Notes: a model not told the origin generated them from the letters alone. Shown: positions 26,407-37,576, counted from the first letter of the stretch. The stretch is DNA of 64,000 bases from Azospirillum endophyticum (GCF_016595245.1 NZ_JAENHM010000060.1:310001-374000), one strand, 5' to 3'. Made by a program: numbers and translations.

Positions 26407-27915
26407 ATGCATGATGTCCGCCACCCGATCTCCCGACGCTCCGCCGCCCTGCTGATGGTCGGCGGACTGGCCGGCGTCGTCCTGAGCGGTCCGGCGCTGG
26501 GCGCAGCGCCGAAGGAGGCTGCGCACGCGGCCAAGCCGCCGCTGATCGCCGGCTGGGCCGCGGCGCTGGAACAGCGCGCCCTGGAAATCCAGAACGCGCC
26601 CAAGGCGCAGGCCACGCGCATCGGCTACGGCGCTGTTGTCAAGAAGGGTGACGGCGGCATGGTCGAGAGCATCGCTCCGGCGATGGACGTGCCGCCGGCC
26701 GACGTCCAGCAGGCGCAGGCCCCCACCCTGCCCGGCCTGGAACCGGTGGAGCCGGCGCCGCCGGTGGTCATCTCCGTGCGCTCGCCGCTGGCCGACCGCG
26801 TCGGCAAGCTGTCGCGCCGGCTGATCGAGCTGGGCTTCCTGCCCGCCGACAAATGGACCGACAGCTTCAACGACGATGTCGAGACCGCGGTCCGCGCCTT
26901 CCAGCTCGCCGAGGGTCTGCAGCCCGACGGCAAGGTCGGCGAGGTGACGCGCCAGGCGATGGACCGCACTCCGGCGCAGACCGTGGCGCTTCTGCGCCGC
27001 GCCGCCGCGGCGATGCGGGCGCAGCAGGCTTCCATCCCCGACACCAGCATCCTGGTCAACCTGCCCGGCCAGTCCGTCACCCTGATCGAGCATGGCCGCC
27101 CCACCTTCACCATGCGGGCGGTGGTCGGCCGGCCGTCGCGCAAGACGCCGCTGCTGCAGGACAAGGTCACCAGCGTCACCATCAACCCGACCTGGACCGT
27201 CCCGCCGACGGTGCTGAGCGAAGACAAGCTGCCGGCCCTGCGCAAGAAGGGCACCACCGGCATCAAGAACGCCGTCGTCTATCTGGACGGGTCGGAGGTC
27301 GCCAGCACCCAGTCGGTCAACTGGTGGTCGGTCGATCCCGGCCGTGTCCGCATCGTCCAGAAGCCGGGCGACGACAACGCGCTGGGCCGCTTCCGCTTCA
27401 ACCTGACCAACGGCGAAGGCATCTTCCTGCACGGCACCAACGATCCCCGGCTGTTCAGCCGCGACCTGCGCGCCGCCAGCTCCGGCTGTGTGCGGCTGGA
27501 GGATGCCCGGATGATGGCGGAAACGCTGCTGAGCGCGGCGAAGGTGACGCCGGGCGCCATCGGCCAGCAGCTCGACACCGGGGATACCAAGACGATCCGG
27601 CTGCCGAACGCCATCCCCGTGCGCTTCGTCTACTGGAACGCGTCGGTCGACACCGCCGGCGTGGTGCGCGTCCATCCCGACATCTACGAGGATCCGCCCA
27701 CGCTGGCGACGCCGTCCGGCCAGTCGGGTTCGGCAGCCCCGGCGATGTCCGCCAATCCTGCAGCGGGCGCCAACCCGGTGACACCGGTGTCGACGCCGCG
27801 CCCGCTGTCCAAGCCGGCACCGCTGCCGGTCCCAACCGCCCATGCGCCGACGCCGCTGTCATCGGCTTCGGCGCCGGCACCGGCCAAGCCGCTGCCGGCA
27901 TCGACGGGGATGTGA
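26407..27915 (+). CDS. L,D-transpeptidase with peptidoglycan-binding domain (YcbB-like)
   Basis: Periplasmic cell-wall enzyme of 502 residues. The start gives an N-terminal signal with twin arginines (ISRRSAALLMVGGLAG), possibly Tat-dependent. A PG_binding_1 domain (VGKLSRRLIELGFLPADKWTDSFNDDVETAVRAFQLAEGLQPDGKVGEVTRQAM) lies at about residues 125-185. It is followed by the YkuD catalytic domain with HGTNDPRLFSRDLRAASSGCVRL, containing the catalytic His and Cys. A long Pro/Ala tail ends the protein. It would form 3-3 meso-diaminopimelate crosslinks or attach proteins to the wall. An upstream in-frame ATG at 26284 would precede the signal with a charged segment and is rejected. Confidence 0.9.
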   Translation: MHDVRHPISRRSAALLMVGGLAGVVLSGPALGAAPKEAAHAAKPPLIAGWAAALEQRALEIQNAPKAQATRIGYGAVVKKGDGGMVESIAPAMDVPPADVQQAQAPTLPGLEPVEPAPPVVISVRSPLADRVGKLSRRLIELGFLPADKWTDSFNDDVETAVRAFQLAEGLQPDGKVGEVTRQAMDRTPAQTVALLRRAAAAMRAQQASIPDTSILVNLPGQSVTLIEHGRPTFTMRAVVGRPSRKTPLLQDKVTSVTINPTWTVPPTVLSEDKLPALRKKGTTGIKNAVVYLDGSEVASTQSVNWWSVDPGRVRIVQKPGDDNALGRFRFNLTNGEGIFLHGTNDPRLFSRDLRAASSGCVRLEDARMMAETLLSAAKVTPGAIGQQLDTGDTKTIRLPNAIPVRFVYWNASVDTAGVVRVHPDIYEDPPTLATPSGQSGSAAPAMSANPAAGANPVTPVSTPRPLSKPAPLPVPTAHAPTPLSSASAPAPAKPLPASTGM

Positions 27916-27955
27916 GGGCCGGTTCTCGCAGTACGCTGGAAGACTGGAGGTCGAC

Positions 27956-28717
27956 ATGTCGGTTCATCACTCTTCCAGCGGCTACGAGACCGGTGCCAAG
28001 GCCTATGTCAAAGGCCGCCCCAGCTACCCGGCCGAAGCCGCCGTCTGGCTTCGCGACGTGCTGGGCGTCGGTCCCGGCCGGAAAGTCTTGGAGATCGGTG
28101 CCGGCACCGGCAAATTCACCGCGGTTCTGAAGCAGTGCGGCGGCGAGATTACCGCCGTCGAGCCGGTCGTCGGCATGCGCGAGCAGCTCGTTCCGGCCTT
28201 TCCCGATATCATTGTCCTGGCGGGGACCGCCGAATCCATCCCCCTGCCCGACGGTTCCGTCGATGCCGTGGTCTGCGCGCAGGCCTTCCACTGGTTCGCC
28301 ACCGCCGCCGCCCTGCAGAAAATGCGGAGGGTGCTGAAACCGGGCGGCACGCTGGGACTGATCTGGAATGTCCGGGATGAAAGCGTGCCCTGGGTCGCGG
28401 CGTTGACCGCCATCACCGACCCCCGGGAGGGCGACACCCCGCGCTATCGAACCGGCGACTGGCGCCGGGTCTTCCCCGCGCCGGGCTTCGAGGCCATCGA
28501 CGAGCGGAACGTCCGCCATGCCCATGTCGGCAGCCCGGAGGACGTCATCGTCAAGCGGACGATGTCGGTCAGCTTCATCGCCGCGCTGCCGCCCGACCAG
28601 CAGGCGGAGGTCGAGCGCGACACCCGCGCGCTGATCGCCCGCACGCCTGAACTGGCGGACCAAGCCGAGATCGCCTTTCCCTACGAAACGGTCATGTTCG
28701 CCTACCGCAAGGTCTGA
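27956..28717 (+). CDS. Class I SAM-dependent methyltransferase
   Basis: Methyltransferase of 253 residues of the UbiE/small-molecule type. Motif I is VLEIGAGTGKFTAVLK, the acidic residue after it is ITAVEPV and the post-motif region includes FHWFATAAALQKMRRVLKPGGTLGLIW. The N-terminus GYETGAKAYVKGRPSYPAEAAVWL is characteristic of the trans-aconitate-methyltransferase-like subgroup. A strong GGAGG ribosome-binding site fixes the start. It lies 40 bases after the transpeptidase gene and could be co-transcribed. Substrate unknown. Confidence 0.85.
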   Translation: MSVHHSSSGYETGAKAYVKGRPSYPAEAAVWLRDVLGVGPGRKVLEIGAGTGKFTAVLKQCGGEITAVEPVVGMREQLVPAFPDIIVLAGTAESIPLPDGSVDAVVCAQAFHWFATAAALQKMRRVLKPGGTLGLIWNVRDESVPWVAALTAITDPREGDTPRYRTGDWRRVFPAPGFEAIDERNVRHAHVGSPEDVIVKRTMSVSFIAALPPDQQAEVERDTRALIARTPELADQAEIAFPYETVMFAYRKV

Positions 28718-28743
28718 CGAAGACCGCCTTCAGATCGTCCTGA

Positions 28744-29688
28744 ATGGATCCGCTTTCCGACATCATCGCCCTGCTCAGGCCGACCGCGGCGGTGTCCAAG
28801 CCCATCACCGGGAGGGGACGCTGGGGGATCGGCTATCCCGCCCTTCACAAGCCCGGCTTCACGCTGATCCTGAAGGGCGAATGCTGGGTGTCCTTCGAAG
28901 GCGGGACGCCGCTGCGGATCGCGGTGGGCGATTTCCTTCTTCTGCCCTCCACCCCCGCCTTCACGCTGAGCAGCCAGCCGGGCATCGCCTGCGTGCCGCG
29001 TGAACCGACGGACCGGCCGGTCCGGCATGGCGACCAGGAGGGTGAGGCGGAGTTCGAGGCGCTGGGCGGCAGTTTCCAGATCGAACAGGTGAACGCGCCG
29101 CTCCTGCTGACGCTGCTCCCCCGCATGATCCATATCCCGGCCTACGAAGGCAGGACCGACCGCTTCGGCCGGGTGATCGACCTCATCGTCGAGGAATGCG
29201 GGCAGCAGGACCCCGGCAGGGAGTTGATCCTCCAGCGCATGCTCGAGGTTCTGCTGGTCGAGGCGCTACGCTGGCGCGGCCTCGCGGCGGACGGGGTGCG
29301 AAGCGGCCTGCTCAGCGGTCTGCGCGACCCGGCCCTTGCCCGCGTCCTTCGCACCCTGCACGGGGACGTGCGGGAGAACTGGACGGTCGCCGGCCTCGCC
29401 AAGATCGCCGGACAGTCCCGGTCGGCGTTCGCCGCCCGTTTCGGCGAGGTGCTCGGCTGCGGCCCGATCGAGTATCTGGCGCGCTGGCGGATGGCGCTGG
29501 CGAAGGACGCCCTGGTCCGCGGCGCGAAATCCCTCGACCGGATCGCCGAGGAGGTCGGCTACGAATCCGCCAGCGCCTTCAGCACGGCGTTCCGCAAGCG
29601 GCAGGGCTGCCCGCCCGGCCAGTTCGCCCGCAGCGGTGCCGCGGGCGGCACCGGTCAGGCCCTCGCCGACGACGCCGGCAATCCGTAG
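28744..29688 (+). CDS. AraC-family regulator with cupin sensor domain
   Basis: Transcription factor of 314 residues. The N-terminal cupin (Cupin_6/AraC_binding type) reads KPGFTLILKGECWVSFEGGTPLRIAVGDFLLLPSTPAFTLSS. The C-terminal pair of helix-turn-helices reads WTVAGLAKIAGQSRSAFAARFGEVLGCGPIEYLARWRMALAKDAL and LDRIAEEVGYESASAFSTAFRKRQGCPPGQF. It starts 27 bases after the methyltransferase gene. Its 3' end overlaps the convergent HAD gene by 34 bases. Members of this subgroup often control adjacent oxidoreductases, possibly the short-chain dehydrogenase at 30556. Confidence 0.88.
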   Translation: MDPLSDIIALLRPTAAVSKPITGRGRWGIGYPALHKPGFTLILKGECWVSFEGGTPLRIAVGDFLLLPSTPAFTLSSQPGIACVPREPTDRPVRHGDQEGEAEFEALGGSFQIEQVNAPLLLTLLPRMIHIPAYEGRTDRFGRVIDLIVEECGQQDPGRELILQRMLEVLLVEALRWRGLAADGVRSGLLSGLRDPALARVLRTLHGDVRENWTVAGLAKIAGQSRSAFAARFGEVLGCGPIEYLARWRMALAKDALVRGAKSLDRIAEEVGYESASAFSTAFRKRQGCPPGQFARSGAAGGTGQALADDAGNP

Positions 29689-30404
29689 GAGAACCCGACC
29701 GGGGAGGCGTTGGACGGCAGGACGCTTTCCCCGGCGGGACGAATGGAAAGCGATCCGTCCGGCAGCCGGTCCACGGCGAGATCGCGATAGTCCCGGATGG
29801 CGGCATGTCCGGCATCCACGGCTGCGGCACCCGCCGCGGCATGGTGGGTCGCCGTGATCACCAGCACCGAGGCGCCGGCACTGACCGCCGCGGCGATCCC
29901 GGCCGGGGAATCCTCCACCACGAGGCAACGGTCCGCCGTCGTGCCGAGCCTCTCGGCCGCCAGTTGGAAGCAGTCGGGGGCCGGCTTGCCGCGCTCGACA
30001 TCCTCGGCGCCGACCAGGAGCGGCGGTACGGGCAAGCCGGCCGCGGCGATCCTGCGCAAGGCGAGGGTGCGCGGCGCCGACGTCACGATTGCCCAGCGCT
30101 CCGCCGGCAGTGCCGCGAGGAATCCGGCGGCACCGGCGATTTCCTCGATCCCCTCGACATCCTCGATCTCGGCCAGGGTGATCGCCTCGGCCTCCGCCTC
30201 CGGATCGATGCCGGGGAGAGCGAGCCGCCGGATGGTCTCGACCGCCCGGACGCCATGGATGGTCGGCAGGAAGGCTTCGACGTCGATGCCGTGGCGCAGC
30301 GCCCAGGCGGTCCAGATGCGCTCCGCCGCCTTGATCGAGTTCAGGACCGTCCCGTCCATGTCGAAGAGAATGGCGTCGAAAAGAACCTCGTCCATCGTCC
30401 GCAT
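29655..30404 (-). CDS. HAD-superfamily sugar-phosphatase/phosphoglucomutase-like hydrolase
   Basis: Cytoplasmic HAD phosphatase of 249 residues with nucleophile motif ILFDMDGTVLNSIKAAERIW, motif II IVTSAPRTLALRR, the lysine in GKPAPDCFQLAAERLG and the metal motif VVEDSPAGIAAAVSAG. The cap domain between motif I and II is of the small-helical type found in DOG/YfbT-like sugar phosphatases. A start at MDEVLFD three codons later is equally possible. The 3' end overlaps the convergent AraC gene. It is divergent from the short-chain dehydrogenase. Confidence 0.87.
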   Translation of the reverse strand: MRTMDEVLFDAILFDMDGTVLNSIKAAERIWTAWALRHGIDVEAFLPTIHGVRAVETIRRLALPGIDPEAEAEAITLAEIEDVEGIEEIAGAAGFLAALPAERWAIVTSAPRTLALRRIAAAGLPVPPLLVGAEDVERGKPAPDCFQLAAERLGTTADRCLVVEDSPAGIAAAVSAGASVLVITATHHAAAGAAAVDAGHAAIRDYRDLAVDRLPDGSLSIRPAGESVLPSNASPVGFSYGLPASSARA

Positions 30405-30555
30405 CCGGTCATGCCCATGCTGGTTGGCCCGGTCGGCATGACTATCATCGGGTGCATGGTATGGACAGTTGGAAAAGGATCCCGGACGACCGCTTATGGA
30501 GTGTGCGGGCCGCTGCGCCTATTCAAGGGACCGTTCGAAACGACGGGAGGTCCCC

Positions 30556-31305
30556 ATGCAAACGATCCTGATCACCGGCACGTCCTCCGGCTTCGGCCTG
30601 GAGATGGCGCGGCATTTCCTGGCGAGGAACTGGCGGGTGGTCGCCACCATGCGCCGGCCGGACCCGGAGCTTCTGCCAGCGTCGGACGCGCTGCGCATCC
30701 TGCCGCTCGACGTCACCAGCGAGGAGAGCATCGCCGCCGCCGTCGAGGCCGCCGGTCCGATCGACGTGCTGGTCAACAATGCCGGCATCGGCGTGGTCGG
30801 CGCCTTCGAGGCGACGCCGATGGCCCATGTCCGCAAGGTGTTCGAGACCAACACCTTCGGCGTGATGGCGATGTGCCATGCGGTCATCCCGCAGATGCGC
30901 GAGCGCCGGTCCGGCGTCATCGTGAACGTGACCTCGTCGGTCACCCTGGCCGCCCTGCCCCTGGCGGCGGCCTACACCGCCAGCAAGCAGGCGATCGAGG
31001 GCTTCACCGGTTCGCTTGCCCATGAACTCGGCCATTTCGGCGTCCGGGCGAAACTGGTGGAGCCGGGATACAGCCCGACCACCGCCTTCAGCCGGAATGC
31101 CGGCATCGTCATCCAGGATCTGATCCCGCCGGCCTATCGGGACTTCGCGGCGCCGATCTTCGACGCCTATGCCAGCCCGGCGGCGACGACGACGGAAACC
31201 GATGTCGCCGAAGCGGTGTCGGCCGCCATCGACGACACAACCGGCCGGCTCCACTTCCCGGCGGGGGCCGATGCGGTCGCCCTGTACAATGCCCGCTTCG
31301 GCTGA
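30556..31305 (+). CDS. Short-chain dehydrogenase/reductase
   Basis: NAD(P)-dependent oxidoreductase of 249 residues with cofactor motif TGTSSGFGLEMA, the NNAGIGVVG strand and the catalytic Ser (VTSSVTLAA) and Tyr-x3-Lys (YTASK). A GGGAGG ribosome-binding site directly before the ATG sets the start and excludes the longer frame. The classical SDR organisation suggests a retinol/steroid-like or small-carbonyl substrate but nothing more specific. It ends five bases before fdsD, which faces it. Confidence 0.88.
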   Translation: MQTILITGTSSGFGLEMARHFLARNWRVVATMRRPDPELLPASDALRILPLDVTSEESIAAAVEAAGPIDVLVNNAGIGVVGAFEATPMAHVRKVFETNTFGVMAMCHAVIPQMRERRSGVIVNVTSSVTLAALPLAAAYTASKQAIEGFTGSLAHELGHFGVRAKLVEPGYSPTTAFSRNAGIVIQDLIPPAYRDFAAPIFDAYASPAATTTETDVAEAVSAAIDDTTGRLHFPAGADAVALYNARFG

Positions 31306-31310
31306 CGGCC

Positions 31311-31538
31311 TCAGCGGGCCTGGAGCACCCCGACCGCCCCGCGCGCCACCTCGTGCAGGTCGGCTTCGCCGCCGGACTGGACATGGGCGAACAGGCCGGC
31401 GCGCATGCGCGGATCCCAGAACTTGCGGATGTGGGTCGCCGTCTCCGTCACCGCCTCCTCATGCGGGTAGGTGGCGAAATGGACGGCGATCTGGTTCGCC
31501 ATCCGGACCAGATCCTTGGCGTGGTTCGTGTGGCTCAT
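31311..31538 (-). CDS. fdsD: NAD-dependent formate dehydrogenase delta subunit
   Basis: Small cytoplasmic protein of 75 residues: MSHTNHAKDLVRMANQIAVHFATYP, HIRKFWDPRMRAGLFAHVQSGG and LHEVARGAVGVL, the conserved core of FdsD. It is needed for a fully active soluble molybdenum formate dehydrogenase, probably in assembly together with FdhD. Its position as last gene of fdsG-B-A-fdhD-D, 24 bases after fdhD, is the classical order. Confidence 0.93.
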   Translation of the reverse strand: MSHTNHAKDLVRMANQIAVHFATYPHEEAVTETATHIRKFWDPRMRAGLFAHVQSGGEADLHEVARGAVGVLQAR

Positions 31539-31562
31539 CGGTGTCTCCGGAAGGGGGTTAAA

Positions 31563-32390
31563 TCAGCGGAATAGGATGACGGTGTCGCGGCGCGACAAGG
31601 CACCCAGGGTCAGGTTGGCGTTGCGCGCCAGTTCCAGCGCCAGCGCCGTCGGGGCCGAGATGGTCGCCAGCAGCGGAATGCCCACCGCGGCGGTCTTCTG
31701 CACCAGTTCGAAGCTGCAGCGGCTGGTCATCACCACGAAGCCGGTGGCCGGGTCGGCGCCCGAGCGGACGACGGCACCGATCAGCTTGTCCAGCGCGTTG
31801 TGGCGGCCGACATCCTCGCGGGCCAGACGGATGGCGCCGTCCGGCGCGCACCACGCCGCGGCATGGACCGAGCGGTTGGCCCGGTTCATCGGCTGGTGGT
31901 CCGGCAGGGCGCGGAAGGCGGCGGCCACGGCGGCCGGCTCGACCTCCAGCGCGGTCTCGATCTTGCGGGGCTCCCGAACGGCGTGGACAAGACTGTCCAC
32001 GCCGCACAGGCCACAGCCGCTCCGCCCCTCCATGGAGCGGCTGCGCAGACTTCCGCGCAGGAGCCGCAGGGGATCGACCGTCAGGTTGACGACGAAGCCC
32101 AGCGGGGTTTCCCGCACGGCGATGTTCTCGATGTCGGCGGCGGTCCCGACGATCTCCTCGGCCAGGCTGAAGCCCAGCGCGAAGTCTTCCAGATCGGCGG
32201 GGGTCGCCATCATCACGGCATGGGAGCGGCCGTTGTATTCGAAAGCGACCGCGGTCTCCTCCGGCACCTGCCATTCGACATCCGCGCCCTCCTCCACCCC
32301 GACACCGGCGGAAAAGCCGGTGCCGGTGACGGCGATGGAGCACATGGCGGTATCGTCAGGACGGATGGACCCAGAAGGCATCGCGGTCAT
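31563..32390 (-). CDS. fdhD: Formate dehydrogenase accessory sulfurtransferase FdhD
   Basis: Cytoplasmic protein of 275 residues that transfers sulfur from the IscS-type desulfurase to the molybdenum bis-MGD cofactor, without which formate dehydrogenase is inactive. The functional Cys-x2-Cys motif is GRSGCGLCGVDSL. Further family blocks are DLEDFALGFSLAEEIVG, REDVGRHNALDKLIG and VMTSRCSFELVQKTA. The ATG at 32390 has a GGAGTGGGAAG upstream; a GTG three codons earlier is in frame. It sits between fdsA and fdsD as in other fds operons (called fdsC there). Confidence 0.95.
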   Translation of the reverse strand: MTAMPSGSIRPDDTAMCSIAVTGTGFSAGVGVEEGADVEWQVPEETAVAFEYNGRSHAVMMATPADLEDFALGFSLAEEIVGTAADIENIAVRETPLGFVVNLTVDPLRLLRGSLRSRSMEGRSGCGLCGVDSLVHAVREPRKIETALEVEPAAVAAAFRALPDHQPMNRANRSVHAAAWCAPDGAIRLAREDVGRHNALDKLIGAVVRSGADPATGFVVMTSRCSFELVQKTAAVGIPLLATISAPTALALELARNANLTLGALSRRDTVILFR

Positions 32391-32410
32391 GCTTCCCACT
32401 CCTCAGGCCG

Positions 32411-35266
32411 TCACTCGGCGGCGATCACGTTGGCGGCGGCGATGCGCTTGCGCTCGACGTCGTTCTTCGCATAGTCAACCTGCCAGTCCGACGGTTGGTT
32501 GCTGCGGGCGACCTGCACCGCCGTCACTTTGTATTCGGGGCAGTTGGTCGCCCAGTCCGAATTCTCGGTGGTGATGACGTTGGCACCGGTCACCGGGTGG
32601 TGGAAGGTGGTGTAGACGACGCCGGCCGGCATGCGGTCGGAGATGACGGCGCGCAACGTCGTCGCCCCCATGCGGCTGGCGAGCGACACCATGTCGCCGT
32701 CCTTGACGCCCCGGATCTCGGCGTCCACCGGGTTGATCTCCAGCACGTCCTCCGGATGCCAAGCCACGTTGGCGGTGCGCCGGGTCTGGGCGCCGACATT
32801 GTAGTGGGCGAGGATGCGGCCGGTGGTCAGCACCAGCGGGTACATCCGCGTGGTCCGCTCGTCGGTCGGGACATATTCGGTGATCACGAAGCGGCCGAGA
32901 CCGCGGGCGAAGCTCTCCTCATGCATGATCGCCATGCCGGTGTCGTCGTCCTCGAAGCCGGTGCAGGGCCACTGGACACTACCGACACGGTCGAGCTTCT
33001 CGAAGCTGACACCGCGGAAGGTCGGGGTCAGCCGGGCGATCTCGTCCATGATCTGCGCGGTGGTCTCGTAGTGCATCGGGTAGCCCATCGCCGTCGCCAG
33101 CGCACAGGCGACCCAATGCTCGTCCCGGCCCACCTTCGACGGCATCGCCTTGCGGACACGGTTGATGCGGCGCTCGGCGTTGGTGAAGGTGCCGTCCTTT
33201 TCCAGGAAGGAGGTGCCGGGGAAGAAGACATGGGCGAAGGCCGCCGTCTCGTTCAGGAACAGGTCCTGGACGATGACGATGTCCAGCGCTTCCAGCGCCG
33301 AGGTGACGTGGTTGGTGTTGGGGTCGGACTGGACGATGTCCTCGCCCTGGACGAACAGGCCGCGGAAGCTGCCGTCATGCGCGCTGTCGAACATGTTGGG
33401 AATGCGCAGGCCGGGTTCCGGATCCAGCGTGACGCCCCAGGCGGTTTCGAACTCGTGGCGGACGACGTCGTCGGAGACGTGGCGGTAGCCCGGCAGCTCG
33501 TGCGGGAAGGAGCCCATGTCGCAGGAGCCCTGCACGTTGTTCTGGCCGCGCAGCGGGTTCACGCCGACGCCCTCGCGGCCGATGTTGCCGGTCGCCATCG
33601 CGAGGTTGGCGATCGCCATCACCGTGCTGGAACCCTGGCTGTGCTCGGTCACGCCCAGCCCGTAATAGATCGCGGCGTTGCCGCCGGTGGCGTAGAGGCG
33701 GGCGGCGGCGCGGACCTGATCGGCCGGGACGCCGGTGCGCGATTGCAGATATTCCGGCGAGTTGCGGTGCTCGGCGATGAACGCCTCCCACTTCGCGAAC
33801 TCCTTGGGATCGCAACGGCCCTCGACGAAGGCGCGGTTGACCAGCCCCTCGGTGACGATGGTGTGGGCGATGGCGTTGACCACGGCGACGTTGGTGCCGG
33901 GCTGGAGCTGGAGGTGGTATTCGGCCTGGACGTGCGGGCTGCGCACCAGATCGATGCGGCGCGGATCGACGACGATCAGCTTGGCCCCGGCGCGCAGGCG
34001 CTTCTTCATGCGCGAGCCGAACACCGGGTGGCCGTCGGTCGGGTTGGCGCCGATGACCAGGATGACGTCGGACTTGTCGACGCTGCGGAAATCCTGGGTG
34101 CCGGCCGAGGTGCCGAAGGTCTGCGACAGGCCGTAGCCGGTCGGCGAATGGCAGACGCGGGCGCAGGTGTCGATGTTGTTGGTGCCGAAAGCCGCCCGGA
34201 TCATCTTCTGGACGACATAGACCTCTTCATTGGTGCAGCGCGACGAGGTGATGCCGCCGATGGAGCCGCGGCCATACTTGGCCTGCACCGCCTTCAGACG
34301 CTCGGCGGCGTAGGCGATCGCCTCCTCCCACGACACTTCGCGCCACGGGTCGGTGATCTTCTCGCGCACCATGGGCTTCATGATGCGGTCCTTGTGGGTG
34401 GCGTAGCCCCAGGCGAAGCGGCCCTTGACGCAGGAGTGGCCCTCGTTGGCGCCGCCGTCCTTCCACGGGGTCATGCGCACCACCGTGGTGCCCTGCAGCT
34501 CGGCCTTGAAGGAGCAGCCAACGCCGCAATAGGCGCAGGTGGTGATGACGCTGTGCTCGGGCTGGCCGTGCTCGATGATCGACTTCTCGGTCAGGGTCGC
34601 GGTCGGGCAGGCCTGGACGCAGGCGCCGCAGGACACGCACTCGCTGTCCATGAAGCTCTCGTTGGCGCCCGGCGACACCGACGAGGCGAAGCCGCGGCCG
34701 TCGATGGTCAGCGCGAAGGTGCCCTGGGTCTCCTGGCAGGCGCGGACGCAGCGCGAGCAGACGATGCACTTGGAGGCGTCGAAGGTGAAGTACGGGTTGC
34801 TCTCGTCCTTGGCGGCGGCGCGATGGTTTTCGCCGTCGAAACCGTACCGGACGTTGCGCAGACCCACCGCTCCCGCCATGTCCTGCAACTCGCAATCACC
34901 GTTGGCGGCGCAGGTCAGGCAGTCGAGCGGATGGTCGGAGATGTACAGCTCCATCACGCCGCGGCGCAGCTTCGCCAGCTTGTCGGTCTGGGTGTAGACC
35001 TTCATGCCGGGGGCGACGGGGGTGGTGCAGGACGCCGGGGTGCCGCGGCGCCCCTCGATCTCGACCGCGCAGAGGCGGCAGGAACCGAAGGGCTCCAGGC
35101 TGTCGGTGGCGCACAGCTTGGGCACGGTGATGCCGGCGTCCATCGCGGCGCGCATCACGGAGGTGCCGTCGGGAACGGTGATGCTGCGGCCGTCGATCTC
35201 CAGCGTCACCAGGGTCTCGGAGACGCGGGCGGGAGTGCCGTAGTCGGTCTCGTGGATGAGGGTCAT
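32411..35266 (-). CDS. fdsA: NAD-dependent formate dehydrogenase alpha (catalytic) subunit
   Basis: Molybdenum/bis-MGD enzyme of 951 residues oxidising formate to CO2. Order: a [2Fe-2S] domain (C52, C63, C66, C80), a His/Cys3 cluster (H112, C116, C119, C125), two ferredoxin-type [4Fe-4S] sites (C167-C177 and C210-C220), the [4Fe-4S] site of the molybdopterin domain (C244, C247, C251, C279), then the catalytic domain. C372-H373 in RVCHSPTGYG is the molybdenum-ligating cysteine with its neighbouring histidine, showing cysteine and not selenocysteine at the active site. The C-terminal MopB domain carries HYNVGAQTRRT. It is reversible in related species, so CO2 reduction is possible. Confidence 0.97.
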   Translation of the reverse strand: MTLIHETDYGTPARVSETLVTLEIDGRSITVPDGTSVMRAAMDAGITVPKLCATDSLEPFGSCRLCAVEIEGRRGTPASCTTPVAPGMKVYTQTDKLAKLRRGVMELYISDHPLDCLTCAANGDCELQDMAGAVGLRNVRYGFDGENHRAAAKDESNPYFTFDASKCIVCSRCVRACQETQGTFALTIDGRGFASSVSPGANESFMDSECVSCGACVQACPTATLTEKSIIEHGQPEHSVITTCAYCGVGCSFKAELQGTTVVRMTPWKDGGANEGHSCVKGRFAWGYATHKDRIMKPMVREKITDPWREVSWEEAIAYAAERLKAVQAKYGRGSIGGITSSRCTNEEVYVVQKMIRAAFGTNNIDTCARVCHSPTGYGLSQTFGTSAGTQDFRSVDKSDVILVIGANPTDGHPVFGSRMKKRLRAGAKLIVVDPRRIDLVRSPHVQAEYHLQLQPGTNVAVVNAIAHTIVTEGLVNRAFVEGRCDPKEFAKWEAFIAEHRNSPEYLQSRTGVPADQVRAAARLYATGGNAAIYYGLGVTEHSQGSSTVMAIANLAMATGNIGREGVGVNPLRGQNNVQGSCDMGSFPHELPGYRHVSDDVVRHEFETAWGVTLDPEPGLRIPNMFDSAHDGSFRGLFVQGEDIVQSDPNTNHVTSALEALDIVIVQDLFLNETAAFAHVFFPGTSFLEKDGTFTNAERRINRVRKAMPSKVGRDEHWVACALATAMGYPMHYETTAQIMDEIARLTPTFRGVSFEKLDRVGSVQWPCTGFEDDDTGMAIMHEESFARGLGRFVITEYVPTDERTTRMYPLVLTTGRILAHYNVGAQTRRTANVAWHPEDVLEINPVDAEIRGVKDGDMVSLASRMGATTLRAVISDRMPAGVVYTTFHHPVTGANVITTENSDWATNCPEYKVTAVQVARSNQPSDWQVDYAKNDVERKRIAAANVIAAE

Positions 35267-35290
35267 CTCGGGTGCTCCTGGGGTCGCTCG

Positions 35291-36867
<1,577 letters not shown>

Positions 36868-36871
<4 letters not shown>

Positions 36872-37404
36872 TGCGCGTGACCCTTATGGGAGTGGCTCAG
36901 GGCACGGGGGATTTGCTGATGGGCCGTCGGGTTGGCCCGCGTCTCGGCCGCCAGTTCGTCGAAGCGGTCGAGCGAGACCCGGCCGTGCAGGTTCTCGTCG
37001 ATCATCACCGCGGGGGACAGGGCGCAGTTGCCGAGGCAGAAGACCGGTTCCAGCGTGAAGGCGCCGTCGGCGGTGGTGCCGTGGAAATCGACCTGCAGCC
37101 GGGTCTTGATGTGGTCGACCAGCGCGTTGGCGCCCATCGACTGGCAGGCCTCGGCCCGGCAGACCTTGATGATGTGGCGGCCGGGCTTCTCGCGGCGGAA
37201 TTCATGGTAGAAGGACACCACGCCATGCACGTCGGCGCGCGAGAGGTTCAGCTCCGTCGCCAGCAGGGGGATGGCCTGTTCGTCGATGTAGCCGAATTCT
37301 TCCTGCAGGGCGTGGAGGATCGGCAGCAGGGCGCCGCGCAGATGCCGATTGTCTTCGACAATCGTCATGGCGCGCTCAGCGCTCCACGGATGGCAAGCGT
37401 TCAC
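36868..37404 (-). CDS. fdsG: NAD-dependent formate dehydrogenase gamma subunit
   Basis: NuoE-like [2Fe-2S] subunit of 178 residues forming the diaphorase unit with FdsB. The cluster ligands are in CRAEACQSMGAN and CLGNCALSPAVMI. I choose a GTG start (VNACHPWSAERAM) because a perfect AGGAGG lies seven bases upstream. An internal ATG (MTIVEDNRH) twelve codons in would give a slightly shorter protein. First gene of the fds operon. The leader contains a GGATACGGTATACC element of possible regulatory meaning. Confidence 0.95.
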
Positions 37405-37557
37405 GGGTGTCCCTCCTTGCGATCGTCCGCGCCGCACTTGGGGTCGGCGTCGTTCTGGCTTGGTACTGCTGGGTTTTTTCCGGCCGTCTCTCGTCGTCCG
37501 GTACCGTCACAGTGGCGGAGGATACGGTATACCAGCAAATTGTATTTTCTGATTGGC

Positions 37558-37576
37558 TGATAGCTTTTGGCTATCA
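37558..37576 (-). promoter_or_regulatory. Perfect hairpin TGATAGC-TTTTG-GCTATCA between LysR gene and fdsG
   Basis: A 7-5-7 perfect inverted repeat begins with the LysR stop codon and lies in an AT-rich stretch unlike its surroundings. It lacks a downstream T-run in either direction, so it is a weak terminator at best and could instead be a protein-binding site upstream of the fds promoter. Confidence 0.4.

Noticed and set aside
26133..26621. Minus-strand frame of 162 codons upstream of urtA
   Set aside because: It overlaps the start of the L,D-transpeptidase gene antisense and lacks a signal or domain.
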